This document shows, one piece after another, positions 42,996 through 51,361 of a stretch of 64,000 nucleotides of DNA. The stretch spans positions 216,528-280,527 of the forward strand of contig NZ_CP014599.1 of assembly GCF_001687105.1 (NCBI RefSeq), in the 5' to 3' direction. Within the stretch, counting starts at the first letter, position 1. Every line of letters begins with the position of its first letter. Origin of the DNA: Salipiger sp. CCB-MM3 (GTDB taxonomy: Bacteria > Pseudomonadota > Alphaproteobacteria > Rhodobacterales > Rhodobacteraceae). The position numbers and the translations under genes are program-made. The notes below the pieces were generated by a model, which worked only from the letters and a program-made list of their open reading frames with translations, was not told where the DNA came from and did not search any database.

Positions 42996-43985
42996 GTGAC
43001 TGACAGCGACCTGCATTCCAAATCCCTCGTCATCGACGCCCTACAATGCTCGGACTTCAACCGAGAGTTGCTGCTCGAGGCGCAGAAGGGCGGGGTCACG
43101 GCGATCTCTGCGTCCTCTGTGCTGTGGGAGAACTTCCGCGGCGGCATGGAGTACGTCATCATGTGGAAGCGAAAGCTGGCCGAGAATGCCGACATTGCTA
43201 TGCCGGTGAAGACCTTGGCAGACATCGAGCGTGCCAAGGCCGAGGGCAAAGTGGGCATTATTTTTGGCTGGCAGAATACCTCGCCCGTCGAAGACCGGCT
43301 CGACTACTTCGGGATCTTCAAGGATCTCGGCGTCAACATCATGCAGCTGACCTACAACACCCAGAACTTCTTTGGCGCGGGCTACCTCGAGGAGAAGGAC
43401 AGCGGACTGACCGGCTTTGGCCGCGAGGCGGTGGACGCGATGGACGAAGCGGGCATCATGATCGACCTTAGCCACGTTGGCATCCAGACCTCGCTCGACA
43501 CCATCGCGCATTCGAAAAAACCGGTTGCGATCACCCACTGCCTGCCGCGCGGTCTGCGCGACGTGCCCCGCAACAAGCCCGACGAAGTGTTCAAGGCCTG
43601 CGCCGAAAAGGGCGGTGTAATCGGCACTTCGCTTTTCGCGCCGGGTCTGGCCAAGGGCAATGACGCGACCGTGGCGGATGTCATCGACGCGATGGAATAC
43701 ACGATGGATCTGGTCGGCGAAGACCACGTGGCCATCGGCACCGACTTCAACCACAACCGTGCTCGTCCGGGCCCGTGGCTGCTCTGGGCAAATAAGGACA
43801 AGGGCACCGGTCGGACGCTCACCGAGTTCGGCTCGGCGAAAATCACCAAGCCCGAGGGCATCCGCAGCAACGATGAATTCCCTAACCTGACTGCCGAAAT
43901 GATCCGCCGCGGCTGGAGCGCCGAGCGCATCGTCAAGGTCCTCGGCGGCAACTGGATGCGCCTGTTCGGGCAGACCTGGACCTGA
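42996..43985 (+). CDS. M19 renal-dipeptidase-family protein with altered metal site
   Basis: This 329-residue protein follows the M19 membrane dipeptidase family, including DLSH (His160), AITH (His181) and GTDF (Asp250). However, the usual HxD pair near the N-terminus is missing (VIDALQCSD) and the bridging glutamate position is glutamine (FGWQNTSP). At most part of the binuclear metal site remains, so it belongs to a divergent subfamily and may not be a dipeptidase. It starts with GTG, with AAGGAC upstream. Confidence 0.78.
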   Translation: MTDSDLHSKSLVIDALQCSDFNRELLLEAQKGGVTAISASSVLWENFRGGMEYVIMWKRKLAENADIAMPVKTLADIERAKAEGKVGIIFGWQNTSPVEDRLDYFGIFKDLGVNIMQLTYNTQNFFGAGYLEEKDSGLTGFGREAVDAMDEAGIMIDLSHVGIQTSLDTIAHSKKPVAITHCLPRGLRDVPRNKPDEVFKACAEKGGVIGTSLFAPGLAKGNDATVADVIDAMEYTMDLVGEDHVAIGTDFNHNRARPGPWLLWANKDKGTGRTLTEFGSAKITKPEGIRSNDEFPNLTAEMIRRGWSAERIVKVLGGNWMRLFGQTWT

Positions 43986-44355
43986 GTGTTCGCGCAGCGG
44001 GCCGCCGCTTAACAAGGATGGCGGCCGTGCTGCGCGTAAAACGTGCCTTCAGCTTGTGACATTGGCTTAGCCAAGCTGAGAGCCCGGCGTCCAAACCGGG
44101 CTCTGGAAAGCGCGATTGCGTCATCTATCGCACGCTTATGTTCATCGTGTCGCGAGCAACTGGCGGGAGCCTTTCGTGAAGGCCGCGAGATCTGCGCGCC
44201 AAGCTTACGATAGGAAAGACAAACGTGGCGATGCATATGGTCCACGCGCCGACTTTTCGCCGAGATTGGCGGCTCCTGCGCTGTCGCGATCATAGAAAGC
44301 AACGGAATGGCGATCTCTTTGGCCATAGAACCAATGCTACGTGCGGCGACCCTAC
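43986..44355. other. Gap with two hairpins and a doubtful reading frame
   Basis: Two inverted repeats are clear: TTGGCT-T-AGCCAA (44062-44074) and a nine-base stem AGAGCCCGG/CCGGGCTCT (44079-44104). On the minus strand a 116-codon frame beginning with TTG (44009-44359) overlaps the end of the dehydrogenase gene, but I recognise no family and its composition is irregular. It may be a decayed gene. Confidence 0.4.
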
Positions 44356-45318
44356 TCAAAGCACTCGGTTATCAAGGCTCTCAGCTCTTGCAAGGCGGTC
44401 GATGTTGCGCGCCATTGCCTGCTGCCTCCGGGTGATCGTCCCGTTGGTCCAGCCTGACATGTGCGGCGTCAGTGTCACGTTGTCGAGGTCGTGAAACGGT
44501 TTGTGCCCCGGCATTGGGTTCGGCTGATCGGGTGTCGGATAGACGTACCACGTGTCGATGATCGCGCCACCGATCCTTCTGGTCGAGAGCACCTCGAAGA
44601 GCGCGTCCTCGTCGATGACCGGACCGCGGCCGACGTTCATCACGATGGCCTCTGCTCCCAATGCGTTTAGGACGTCTGCGCCGATGATCCCTGCGGTCCC
44701 GTCGCTCAGCGGCAGCGTGTTGATCAGAACATCGATGTGCGATGCCATTTCCGTCAGGTCCGCAAGGCCATAAGTGGCCGCATAGTCCGGGGTGGAGACC
44801 GGTGAGCGGTTCGCCACATGTACCGTCATGCCGAAGGCAAGAGCCCGGGCCGCAAGCGTGCTGCCGATGTGTCCGTGCCCGACGATGCCGACGCTCTGCG
44901 CGCCAAGTTCGGTGCGCAGGCCCGAGGGGCCGCCGGCCCAGTAGTGCCAGTCGCCCTGTCGGAGTTGCCGGTCGGCCTCGGCCAGCGGGACGTGCCGCGC
45001 GAGCAGCGCCGCCATGACGTATTCGGCGATGGCATTCTCATGACCGAAGCAGTTGCAGACCGCGCAGCCCGCAGGGAGAGAAGGGAAATGCACGCCGTCA
45101 TAGCCCGCCGCCGGAAGCTGGAAGAGCTTGGCCGAGGTCGGCGGGTACTCGGCGCGGCTGTGGGTGCCGACAATGATTTCGGCGGTCTGGTTGTGCTCGA
45201 GGTCTCCTGCTCCATCGAACGTGTCCGACACTGTGACGAGCTCATGCGGGGTCTCCAGGAGCGTTTCGAAGCCATCGACGAAGGTGAGCGCATTGGCGCC
45301 GTGGAAAACGATCTTCAT
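44356..45318 (-). CDS. D-isomer-specific 2-hydroxyacid dehydrogenase-family protein
   Basis: This 320-residue enzyme has the NAD-binding motif GHGHIG at 147-152, the substrate arginine Arg231 (NVGRGPV) and the catalytic histidine His286 (TPHMSGW). The usual catalytic glutamate after the DxF/W motif appears as tyrosine (DTWYVYP, about residue 260), so activity may differ from standard D-2-hydroxyacid dehydrogenases. The upstream gene in the same direction is a truncated TRAP permease, suggesting it once belonged to a TRAP operon. Confidence 0.85.
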   Translation of the reverse strand: MKIVFHGANALTFVDGFETLLETPHELVTVSDTFDGAGDLEHNQTAEIIVGTHSRAEYPPTSAKLFQLPAAGYDGVHFPSLPAGCAVCNCFGHENAIAEYVMAALLARHVPLAEADRQLRQGDWHYWAGGPSGLRTELGAQSVGIVGHGHIGSTLAARALAFGMTVHVANRSPVSTPDYAATYGLADLTEMASHIDVLINTLPLSDGTAGIIGADVLNALGAEAIVMNVGRGPVIDEDALFEVLSTRRIGGAIIDTWYVYPTPDQPNPMPGHKPFHDLDNVTLTPHMSGWTNGTITRRQQAMARNIDRLARAESLDNRVL

Positions 45319-45354
45319 GTGATCCGTACCTGTTTCAGTGTCGGCCGAAGCCCA

Positions 45355-45464
45355 TCAGTAGACGGCGATCTGCGGGAAGCAGAGCATCATAGCGAGCGCG
45401 AAAGCCTGAAGCCCGATGAAGGGAAGCAGGGCGCGGAAGATGTCCCCGAGCGAGATCTCGGGCG
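45355..45464 (-). pseudogene. C-terminal remnant of a TRAP DctM permease
   Basis: On the minus strand the frame ends PPEISLGDIFRALLPFIGLQ and then a hydrophobic stretch to PQIAVY, the standard last 35 residues of a DctM protein. Upstream of this the frame no longer codes for DctM; it runs into the antisense of a sugar-ABC permease tail. The gene has lost more than 90 percent of its length. It lies just before the 2-hydroxyacid dehydrogenase gene in the same direction. Confidence 0.75.
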
Positions 45465-45634
45465 GCGGTCGCGGTCGGATCATCGACGTGGCCTCGGGCA
45501 CGCTGTTCCTTGCCGTGCTCACCAACATCCTGCTCGTCAACAATTTCGCCTACGAGGTGCAGCTCATGGTCAAGGGGCTCGCCGTTCTGGTGGCGGTCAC
45601 GGCCGGCGCCCTGCTGGCCCGCAAGAAACGTTGA
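45465..45634 (+). pseudogene. C-terminal remnant of a ribose-type ABC permease
   Basis: On the plus strand the frame reads GRGRIIDVASGTLFLAVLTN and continues through VKGLAVLVAV to ARKKR and a stop, matching the last 55 residues of RbsC-type permeases. Nothing of the first 260 residues remains. It abuts the DctM remnant tail to tail at about 45460-45470 and is 14 bases before the intact second permease. Confidence 0.75.
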
Positions 45635-45648
45635 GAAGGGAGAGCTTC

Positions 45649-46596
45649 ATGAAAATGCTTGCCGAAAACCCGCTTCTCGCCCTGCGCTGGCTGCTACTGC
45701 TTGGTATGGCGGTGATCTTCACCGCCGCCAACAGCTACTTCCTCGCGGCGGGCAATATCTTTGCGCTCGGCGAGAGCTTCGCGCTGCTGGGTCTCGTCGC
45801 GCTCGGGCTGGCCCTGACGATGCTGGCAGGGGAGTTCGACCTCTCGGGCGGCGCGATGGTCGCGGTCTCGGGCCTCATCATGCTGAAATGCGGAGCCGAT
45901 AATGCCGTTCTGGGGCTGCTTGCTGCGCTCGCTTTCGGCGGGCTGGTCGGGCTCTTCAATGGCATCGTGACGCTGAAGCTTGGTGTCTCGTCGCTGGTCA
46001 CCACGCTGGGCGTGATGATCCTGCTCTCGGGCTTCGCCGTCTGGCTTGAGGGCGGTCAGGCCGTCAACTTCGAGAACTACGACCTCACCGACGCCTTCAA
46101 CATGGACTGGTTCGGCGTCCTCTCACCACGCTCGGTCATCACCATCGTGCTCTTCGTGGTCACGGGGCTGATGTTGGCCTTCACGCGAATGGGGCGGGAC
46201 ATCATTGCCGCCGGCAGCCACCGCAAGGCCGCGGGCATGGCCGGGGCGGACGTGCGCGGCGCGGTGGTAACGACCTTCGTGCTGAGCGGGCTCTTCGCCG
46301 CACTGGCGGGCGCTCTGCTGGCGATCACGCTGGGCCGCGCCTCGTCGACCTTCGGTGCGAACCTGCTGCTGCAGGGCGCTTCGGCGGCGATCCTCGGAGG
46401 CGTGGCGCTCTCCGGGGGTGTCGGGCGCCCCTTCGGCGTTGCCATCGGTGTGCTGGTGCTGGCCGTTCTGAACAACGGGTTGGGGCTGATCGGTGCCAGC
46501 TCCCCCGCGATCCTGCTGCTGAACGGTGGCGTGCTGCTGATCGCGGTCCTTGCCGGGGGCGCACCCGCCACCTGGCTCCGGGCCAGACTGGCCTGA
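45649..46596 (+). CDS. Sugar-type ABC transporter permease (RbsC-like)
   Basis: This 315-residue inner-membrane protein has eight to ten hydrophobic segments and the RbsC pattern, including LTMLAGEFDLSGGAMVAVSG and AAILGGVALSGGVGRPFG. It would form a heterodimer with the first permease, but that gene is truncated just upstream. No cognate ATPase is present in the window. I chose the ATG at 45649 (GAAGGGAGAG upstream). It may be a stranded gene or work with an ATPase elsewhere. Confidence 0.88.
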   Translation: MKMLAENPLLALRWLLLLGMAVIFTAANSYFLAAGNIFALGESFALLGLVALGLALTMLAGEFDLSGGAMVAVSGLIMLKCGADNAVLGLLAALAFGGLVGLFNGIVTLKLGVSSLVTTLGVMILLSGFAVWLEGGQAVNFENYDLTDAFNMDWFGVLSPRSVITIVLFVVTGLMLAFTRMGRDIIAAGSHRKAAGMAGADVRGAVVTTFVLSGLFAALAGALLAITLGRASSTFGANLLLQGASAAILGGVALSGGVGRPFGVAIGVLVLAVLNNGLGLIGASSPAILLLNGGVLLIAVLAGGAPATWLRARLA

Positions 46597-46633
46597 AATT
46601 TCCAACAGAATAACCAACAGGAAGGACTGCCCA

Positions 46634-47611
46634 ATGAACATCATCCGATCGACCTTCGGCGCACTGCTCGCCGGCTCGCTCCTCGCCTCCGCAAGTGTCG
46701 CCGCAGAGGGCGCGCAGGCTGGCAAGAAGGTCATCTTCCTCGGCGCAGACGACATCTGCGAGTATTGCGCCGTCTACAACGACCAGATCCGCAAGCTGGC
46801 CGCCGAGAAGGGCATCGACCTTGAAGTCGTGACCAATAAGTTCGACCCGGCACAACAGGCGACGCAGGTCGGTCAGGCGATCGCCAAGCGCCCCGATGCC
46901 ATCCTGCTGTGGACCATCGACGGCACCGCGCTCTTCCCGGCGATGCGCAAGGTTCAGCGCGCCGACATCCCGCTGCTGCTGACCGACGTGCAGCCCGACA
47001 AGGCGCGCGAGGACCTCTGGGTGCAATACACCGGGGGCAATTACGAGGAACAAGGCTCGAAGTCGGCACAGCTTCTGATCAACGCGCTGGAGGCGAAGGG
47101 CAAACCGCTGGAAGGTGGCGTGATCATGATCACCGGCATCGTGGGTCAGGCGCAGACCATTTCGATGACCAAAGGCTTCACCGAAACGCTGGCAGATCTG
47201 GCACCCAATCTCGAGATCCTCGGTGCGCAGCCGGGAAATTGGGACACCGGAACTTCGACACAGGCCGCGGCTGGCCTCTTTACCAAGTACGGTGATGAGA
47301 TCGTCGGCGTCTATGCCGCAGAAGACATTATGATGCAGGGTGTTCTGATCGCCGCGGAGCGTGCCGGGCTCGACCCCACAGAGATGGCGATGGTCGGCGG
47401 CGGCTGCGAGCCGGTCGGCATCAAGAACATCAAAGCGGGCCTTCAGTACGGCACCGTCCTGCAATCGCCGGTCGACGAGGCGACCTTTGCGGTGCAGAGC
47501 ATCGTCGATCTTTTCAACGGTGCCGAGATGTCCAAATCCGTCTACGTGCCGCACCCGATGGTCACGGCCGAAAACGTTGACGAGGTCTGCCAGCCCTGGC
47601 CGACCAACTAA
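46634..47611 (+). CDS. Sugar-type ABC substrate-binding protein (RbsB-like)
   Basis: This 325-residue periplasmic protein has a Sec signal (cleavage near ASVAAEG, about residue 24) and the periplasmic-binding-protein/LacI fold typical of sugar receptors: KKVIFLGADDIC, QAIAKRPDAILLWTID and the late GIKNIKAGL. It follows the permease by 37 bases with its own GGAAGGA ribosome site. A terminator follows. Ligand unknown; without the ATPase the importer is incomplete here. Confidence 0.88.
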   Translation: MNIIRSTFGALLAGSLLASASVAAEGAQAGKKVIFLGADDICEYCAVYNDQIRKLAAEKGIDLEVVTNKFDPAQQATQVGQAIAKRPDAILLWTIDGTALFPAMRKVQRADIPLLLTDVQPDKAREDLWVQYTGGNYEEQGSKSAQLLINALEAKGKPLEGGVIMITGIVGQAQTISMTKGFTETLADLAPNLEILGAQPGNWDTGTSTQAAAGLFTKYGDEIVGVYAAEDIMMQGVLIAAERAGLDPTEMAMVGGGCEPVGIKNIKAGLQYGTVLQSPVDEATFAVQSIVDLFNGAEMSKSVYVPHPMVTAENVDEVCQPWPTN

Positions 47612-47639
47612 GGCGGCTGCTCCCTCATGCCGGCCGGAC

Positions 47640-47671
47640 GGCAGCACCTTGTGTGCTGCCCTTTTGCTTTT
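47640..47671 (+). terminator. Rho-independent terminator after the sugar-ABC genes
   Basis: An eight-base stem, GGCAGCAC with GTGCTGCC, closes a CTTGT loop and is followed by CTTTTGCTTTT. It lies 29 bases past the binding-protein stop. Confidence 0.8.
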
Positions 47672-47771
47672 CTCGCGGCGACAGGGGGCAATTTCATCCT
47701 CTGCTACGCTGCCGACAAACCTCGATCAAACTCGCGAACGAGACCTATCTGAGGGCCTGATCCGGAAGCCG

Positions 47772-48680
47772 CTATTGGCCTGACCGCGTCCCCATCCTGT
47801 CGGCCAGGAAATCAACCAAGGCCCGCACCCGGGCGGGGATCGGGTCCCCGCCGACGAATAAGGCGTGAACTTCATGGCCTTCGTCGATGGTGTCGCCCGG
47901 GAGCACTTCACGCAGGCGGCCAGCTGCCAGGTCGTCTTCCACGGCAAAGCGTGCCACGCGTGCAATTCCGAGGCCGGAAACCGCCAGCATTCCGAGCGCT
48001 TCGCCGCTATTGGCGGTGAACCTGCCGCTGACGTGAACCTCGGTTCGCCTGCCTTGGGTGCAAAAGGGCCAACGGGATCGGGATGGATCGAAGTTGAACA
48101 GCAGGCAGTCGTGGCTCCGCAGGTCCTCGGGCTTTGCCGGCGTCCCCCTTGCGTCCAGATACGAGGGGGCGGCGACCACGACCATCGGCTCTTCTCCCAG
48201 TTTGCGGGCGGTCAGCCCGCTGTCCGGAAGGCGTCCGAACCGGATTGCGACATCCGTGGCGCCCCGAGCGGGGTCTTCCGTCAGGTCGGTCAGCGTCAGG
48301 TCGATGTCGACCGCCGGGTAGAGCCGGGCAAATTCCTCCAGTTGAGGCACGATCCGCAGCCGGCCATGCGAGACGGCCGCCGACACCCTAAGCAGGCCAG
48401 AGGGCGCCAGTCCCGCGGTGATCTCATCCTCCGCCCGATCAAGCTCGGCGAGGATCTTGCGCGCGAGGGCGGCGTAGCGCTGCCCCTCCTGTGTGAGCTT
48501 GAGAGATCGCGTGGAGCGGGTGAGCAGGCGCACCCCCAGCCTGGCCTCACACCTGTCCAGCGTGCGGCTTATGCCTGAGGGTGTCATGCCGAGGCGCCTC
48601 GCAGCGCCGGAAAAGCTGCCTTCCTCGAGGCTTGCGAGAAAGGCTTCCATTTCCCCGAAGCGGTCAGATTGCGAGGTCAT
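47772..48680 (-). CDS. LysR-family transcriptional regulator
   Basis: This regulator of about 302 residues has the LysR helix-turn-helix (GSFSGAARRLGMTPSGISRTL) and an effector domain of the subgroup that often sits beside efflux genes. The frame allows a start 12 codons earlier at 48716; I favour the ATG at 48680 because homologues begin close to the first helix. It is divergent from the MFS gene and probably controls it. Confidence 0.87.
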   Translation of the reverse strand: MTSQSDRFGEMEAFLASLEEGSFSGAARRLGMTPSGISRTLDRCEARLGVRLLTRSTRSLKLTQEGQRYAALARKILAELDRAEDEITAGLAPSGLLRVSAAVSHGRLRIVPQLEEFARLYPAVDIDLTLTDLTEDPARGATDVAIRFGRLPDSGLTARKLGEEPMVVVAAPSYLDARGTPAKPEDLRSHDCLLFNFDPSRSRWPFCTQGRRTEVHVSGRFTANSGEALGMLAVSGLGIARVARFAVEDDLAAGRLREVLPGDTIDEGHEVHALFVGGDPIPARVRALVDFLADRMGTRSGQ

Positions 48681-48809
48681 CTTTGCCCATGCCTCAAAAA
48701 TGAAGTGCTGCGACAAGCTCTAATCCCGGGGCCCGAGTTCGTCCAGTTTGCCGTGAACGCAGACATCGGGTGTCAGGTCGGCACCCAGAGACATACGAAA
48801 GACGACAGA

Positions 48810-49970
48810 ATGAAGCTAAATCCTGCCCTTGCGGCACTCTCCCTCGGCTCATTCGCGATCGGATTGACGGAATTCTCTCCCATGGGCCTTCTGCCCGTGA
48901 TCGCGAACGACCTTGAAATTTCTATCCCCACCGCGGGTCTGATCGTGACGGCCTATGCCTTCGGCGTGATGGTCTTTGCGCCGATTGTCACGCTCGCGGC
49001 GCGCCGTATGGCGCGCAACCGGTTGCTGATCCTGCTGGCTGTTATCCTTGCCGCGGGCAACGTTATGGCGGCGGTTGCGCCGAGCTATGAGGTCCTGCTC
49101 GCAGCGCGGGTCATGACGGCTCTCTGCCAGGGCACGTTCTTCGGTGTCGGCTCCATTGTTGCCGCTGGCCTCGTCGCGCCGGGCCGCCAGGCGGGCGCCG
49201 TGGCGACGGTCTTCATGGGCCTTACCGTGGCGAACGTCGCCGGGGTTCCCGCGCTGACCTACCTCGGCGATCTGGCCGGCTGGCGCGTGCCCTTCATGTT
49301 CATCGCCGCCCTGGGGCTCGCCACGGCCTTCGCCTTGATGAAAGCGCTGCCGCATCAGCCGGCCTCCGGCGATACCAACGCCAAGGCCGAGATCCGGGTC
49401 ATGTTGCGCCGGCGCGTGCTCGCCGCCCTGGGCATGACGGTGCTGACCTCGACTGGTCAGTTCACCGTCTTCACCTATATCGCTCCGATGCTACAGGACG
49501 GCGTCGGCGCCTCTGCCGCTCTGGTGACGATCGCGCTGATCGTCGTTGGCCTCGGCATGACGGTGGGCAATCACTTCGGCGGAATCGCTGCGGACAAGTC
49601 GCTGCGCGCCACCTTGATCGGCACGCTTGTGGCCCTGATCGTGCTTCTGGGCGCCATGTCGGTGCTCCACACCAACCTGATCGCCATGCTGGTGCTGCTG
49701 TTTATCTGGGGCGGGCTTTGCTTTGCCTTGGTGCCGACGATGCAGATGCGGGTGATGGGCGCGGCGCAAGACGCCCCGAGCCTCGCTTCTTCCGTCAACA
49801 TCGGCGCTTTCAATCTCGGCAATGGTCTTGGTGCCGTGGTCGGCGGTGCGGTGATCCGGGCGGGGTATGACTACGCCGTGGTGCCGCTGGCAAGCGCGGT
49901 CGTCTTCGCCATTCCCCTTGTCCTCGTGCTCCTTCAGGGGCGCCGCGGGATGGAGGCCGTGCGCGCCTGA
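48810..49970 (+). CDS. MFS efflux transporter (DHA1/AraJ-like)
   Basis: This 386-residue inner-membrane protein has 12 membrane segments and the start ALSLGSFAIGLTEFSPMGLLPVIA, characteristic of the AraJ/arabinose-efflux and multidrug group. It exports an unknown compound by proton antiport. I chose the ATG at 48810; the upstream frame is non-coding. The divergent LysR gene is its probable regulator. Confidence 0.9.
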   Translation: MKLNPALAALSLGSFAIGLTEFSPMGLLPVIANDLEISIPTAGLIVTAYAFGVMVFAPIVTLAARRMARNRLLILLAVILAAGNVMAAVAPSYEVLLAARVMTALCQGTFFGVGSIVAAGLVAPGRQAGAVATVFMGLTVANVAGVPALTYLGDLAGWRVPFMFIAALGLATAFALMKALPHQPASGDTNAKAEIRVMLRRRVLAALGMTVLTSTGQFTVFTYIAPMLQDGVGASAALVTIALIVVGLGMTVGNHFGGIAADKSLRATLIGTLVALIVLLGAMSVLHTNLIAMLVLLFIWGGLCFALVPTMQMRVMGAAQDAPSLASSVNIGAFNLGNGLGAVVGGAVIRAGYDYAVVPLASAVVFAIPLVLVLLQGRRGMEAVRA

Positions 49971-50229
49971 CCAAGGCGTCCGCGAGACGAGACGGTCGAG
50001 GCTCCGCTGTGGAGAGGAGGGCTTCAAGTTCCCGGTCGAGAGCGCGCCTAAAGACTGGAAATCAAGCCTCCGCTCGTGTGGCGGCAGCCTGTGGCGCGGC
50101 GATTGGCTCCGCGCTCCGCAGGCTGCGGCTGGCCCTCTCATGATCTGCGCCGGCACGATGGACGGTACCCCCCGGGGTTCGCTCTTTAGGATCAGTCTGT
50201 TGGGTGCGAATGCGCAAGATGCAATGATA

Positions 50230-50418
50230 TCATCCACCCGCTTTCACATCGGGTTCTGAAGCATCAACGTCGCATTCGACGGCGGTGCTGCGCATTCTGG
50301 CTTCCTCTGCTCTTCGGTCTTCACGCTCTCCTTCGCGTTGCGACTTGATGCAGAGAACAAAGGTCGTGCCTAGAACGGTAAATTTGAACAGACCAAGGAC
50401 AATGGGAACCCAGATCAT
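50230..50418 (-). CDS. Small single-helix membrane protein, unknown function
   Basis: This 62-residue protein has one N-terminal membrane segment (VPIVLGLFKFTVLGTTFVLC) followed by a charged tail rich in Glu and Arg. An AAGGTGG ribosome site precedes the ATG. I recognise no family. The layout resembles small envelope-anchored proteins found beside mobile DNA; it could also be a chance frame. Confidence 0.5.
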   Translation of the reverse strand: MIWVPIVLGLFKFTVLGTTFVLCIKSQREGEREDRRAEEARMRSTAVECDVDASEPDVKAGG

Positions 50419-51193
50419 CGCTTTTCCACCTTATTTCCTATCGTTTTTGCAGAGCCTGCGGAGGCAAGCGCCGCCTCTGCGGACCGCGGCGTGGAGGGGG
50501 AGCAAAACATATGCGTGGCTCCGATCTGACCGCCGCCAATGATGCGCCGATACACCTACAACTCAGACCAATGCAAGACAATAGAACTCCTATTGTATGT
50601 ATTTAAATACATACAATGGGAGTTGAGATCTTGGGCTTCATAATAACATATTGATAACTATTGACTAAATATATAGGTATCCCCGATATGGGTTGGTTCG
50701 CTCCTCGGTAAATTCGACGTTATATCCATACACCAAGCGAGACTGTTGATTTCCGCTGCGGGGCATTTTACGAAATCTTGGCCTTTGCGCCCGATCGACA
50801 AAAGCGTTTGGTTCCCTTAGTTGACGTCCCCTTGAGCATTCACCTCTGCCTTGGACCTCAGGCGACGGCCTAGAGTTCGACGCTTTGGAGGGTCGATTGT
50901 TGGTTCATGATGACCATGCGGACCTAATTTTCCGCGGTCCGACCGCCTCGGTAGCGTGGCATGATGCGGTGTCAGAAAGGCTGAATCCCGCTGCGACTAC
51001 TCGCACCATGGCCAAGCGACGTCTCCCAGTGCCGTAGCCTTGTAACAATGAGATTTTCTCGATTGGAAGCCCGTACGACGTCTTCTTTTTCGCCGAGTTC
51101 CCAAAGGATTCCTGGATACTTGTTCGTGCCACACTTAGTGAGGCCAACTCCTCTCACTTGTGACATAATTTCCCTTACGCGTAAAAGAGATGA
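50419..51193. other. AT-rich intergenic segment upstream of the IS nest
   Basis: This 775-base stretch is clearly less GC-rich than the rest, most strongly at 50560-50720. It contains the 40-bp palindrome at 50585-50624. A plus-strand frame from about 50873 to 51036 and a minus-strand frame at 50905-51147 show no recognisable family and are probably decayed or chance frames. The composition suggests DNA acquired with the insertion sequences. Confidence 0.5.
50585..50624. repeat. 40-bp near-perfect palindrome
   Basis: The central 26 bases, around TTTAAA, are perfectly self-complementary, and the symmetry extends seven more bases on each side with one mismatched pair (50591 against 50618). The core repeats TTGTATGTATTT with its complement. 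It could form a cruciform or hairpin, or bind a dimeric protein. No gene is directly adjacent and no T-run gives it terminator character. Confidence 0.75.
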
Positions 51194-51284
51194 CAGGTAG
51201 CGGTTTACGCGCAACTGAGCGTCAAGGAACGTGTTCAGATCGAACGCTGGAAGCTGGCAAAGGTCCCTGTCCGGGAGATGGCCC
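51194..51284 (+). pseudogene. 5' fragment of an IS30-family transposase gene
   Basis: The frame reads YAQLSVKERVQIERWKLAKV and PVREMA, the conserved N-terminal helix-turn-helix start of IS30-family transposases, and is then cut by the left end of the IS3-family element. The upstream ATG at 51190 is in another frame, so a small indel has also hit the start. Confidence 0.7.
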
Positions 51285-51361
51285 TGAGCCAGCCCCTTTG
51301 AAGTGGTCCACCCACGAAGCCTGAAATCCGATAGGATTTCGGCGAACAGGAGGACTACGGA

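Noticed and set aside
44079..44104. Terminator for the dipeptidase gene
   Set aside because: The nine-base stem is clear, but no T-run follows on either strand.
49971..50229. Possible gene between the MFS gene and the small membrane protein
   Set aside because: The open frames here are extensions or shadows of neighbours and show no motif; I see no feature beyond ordinary non-coding DNA.
50873..51147. Possible gene fragments on both strands beside the IS nest
   Set aside because: A plus-strand frame ending at 51036 and a minus-strand frame (50905-51147) have no recognisable domain, no ribosome site and atypical composition.
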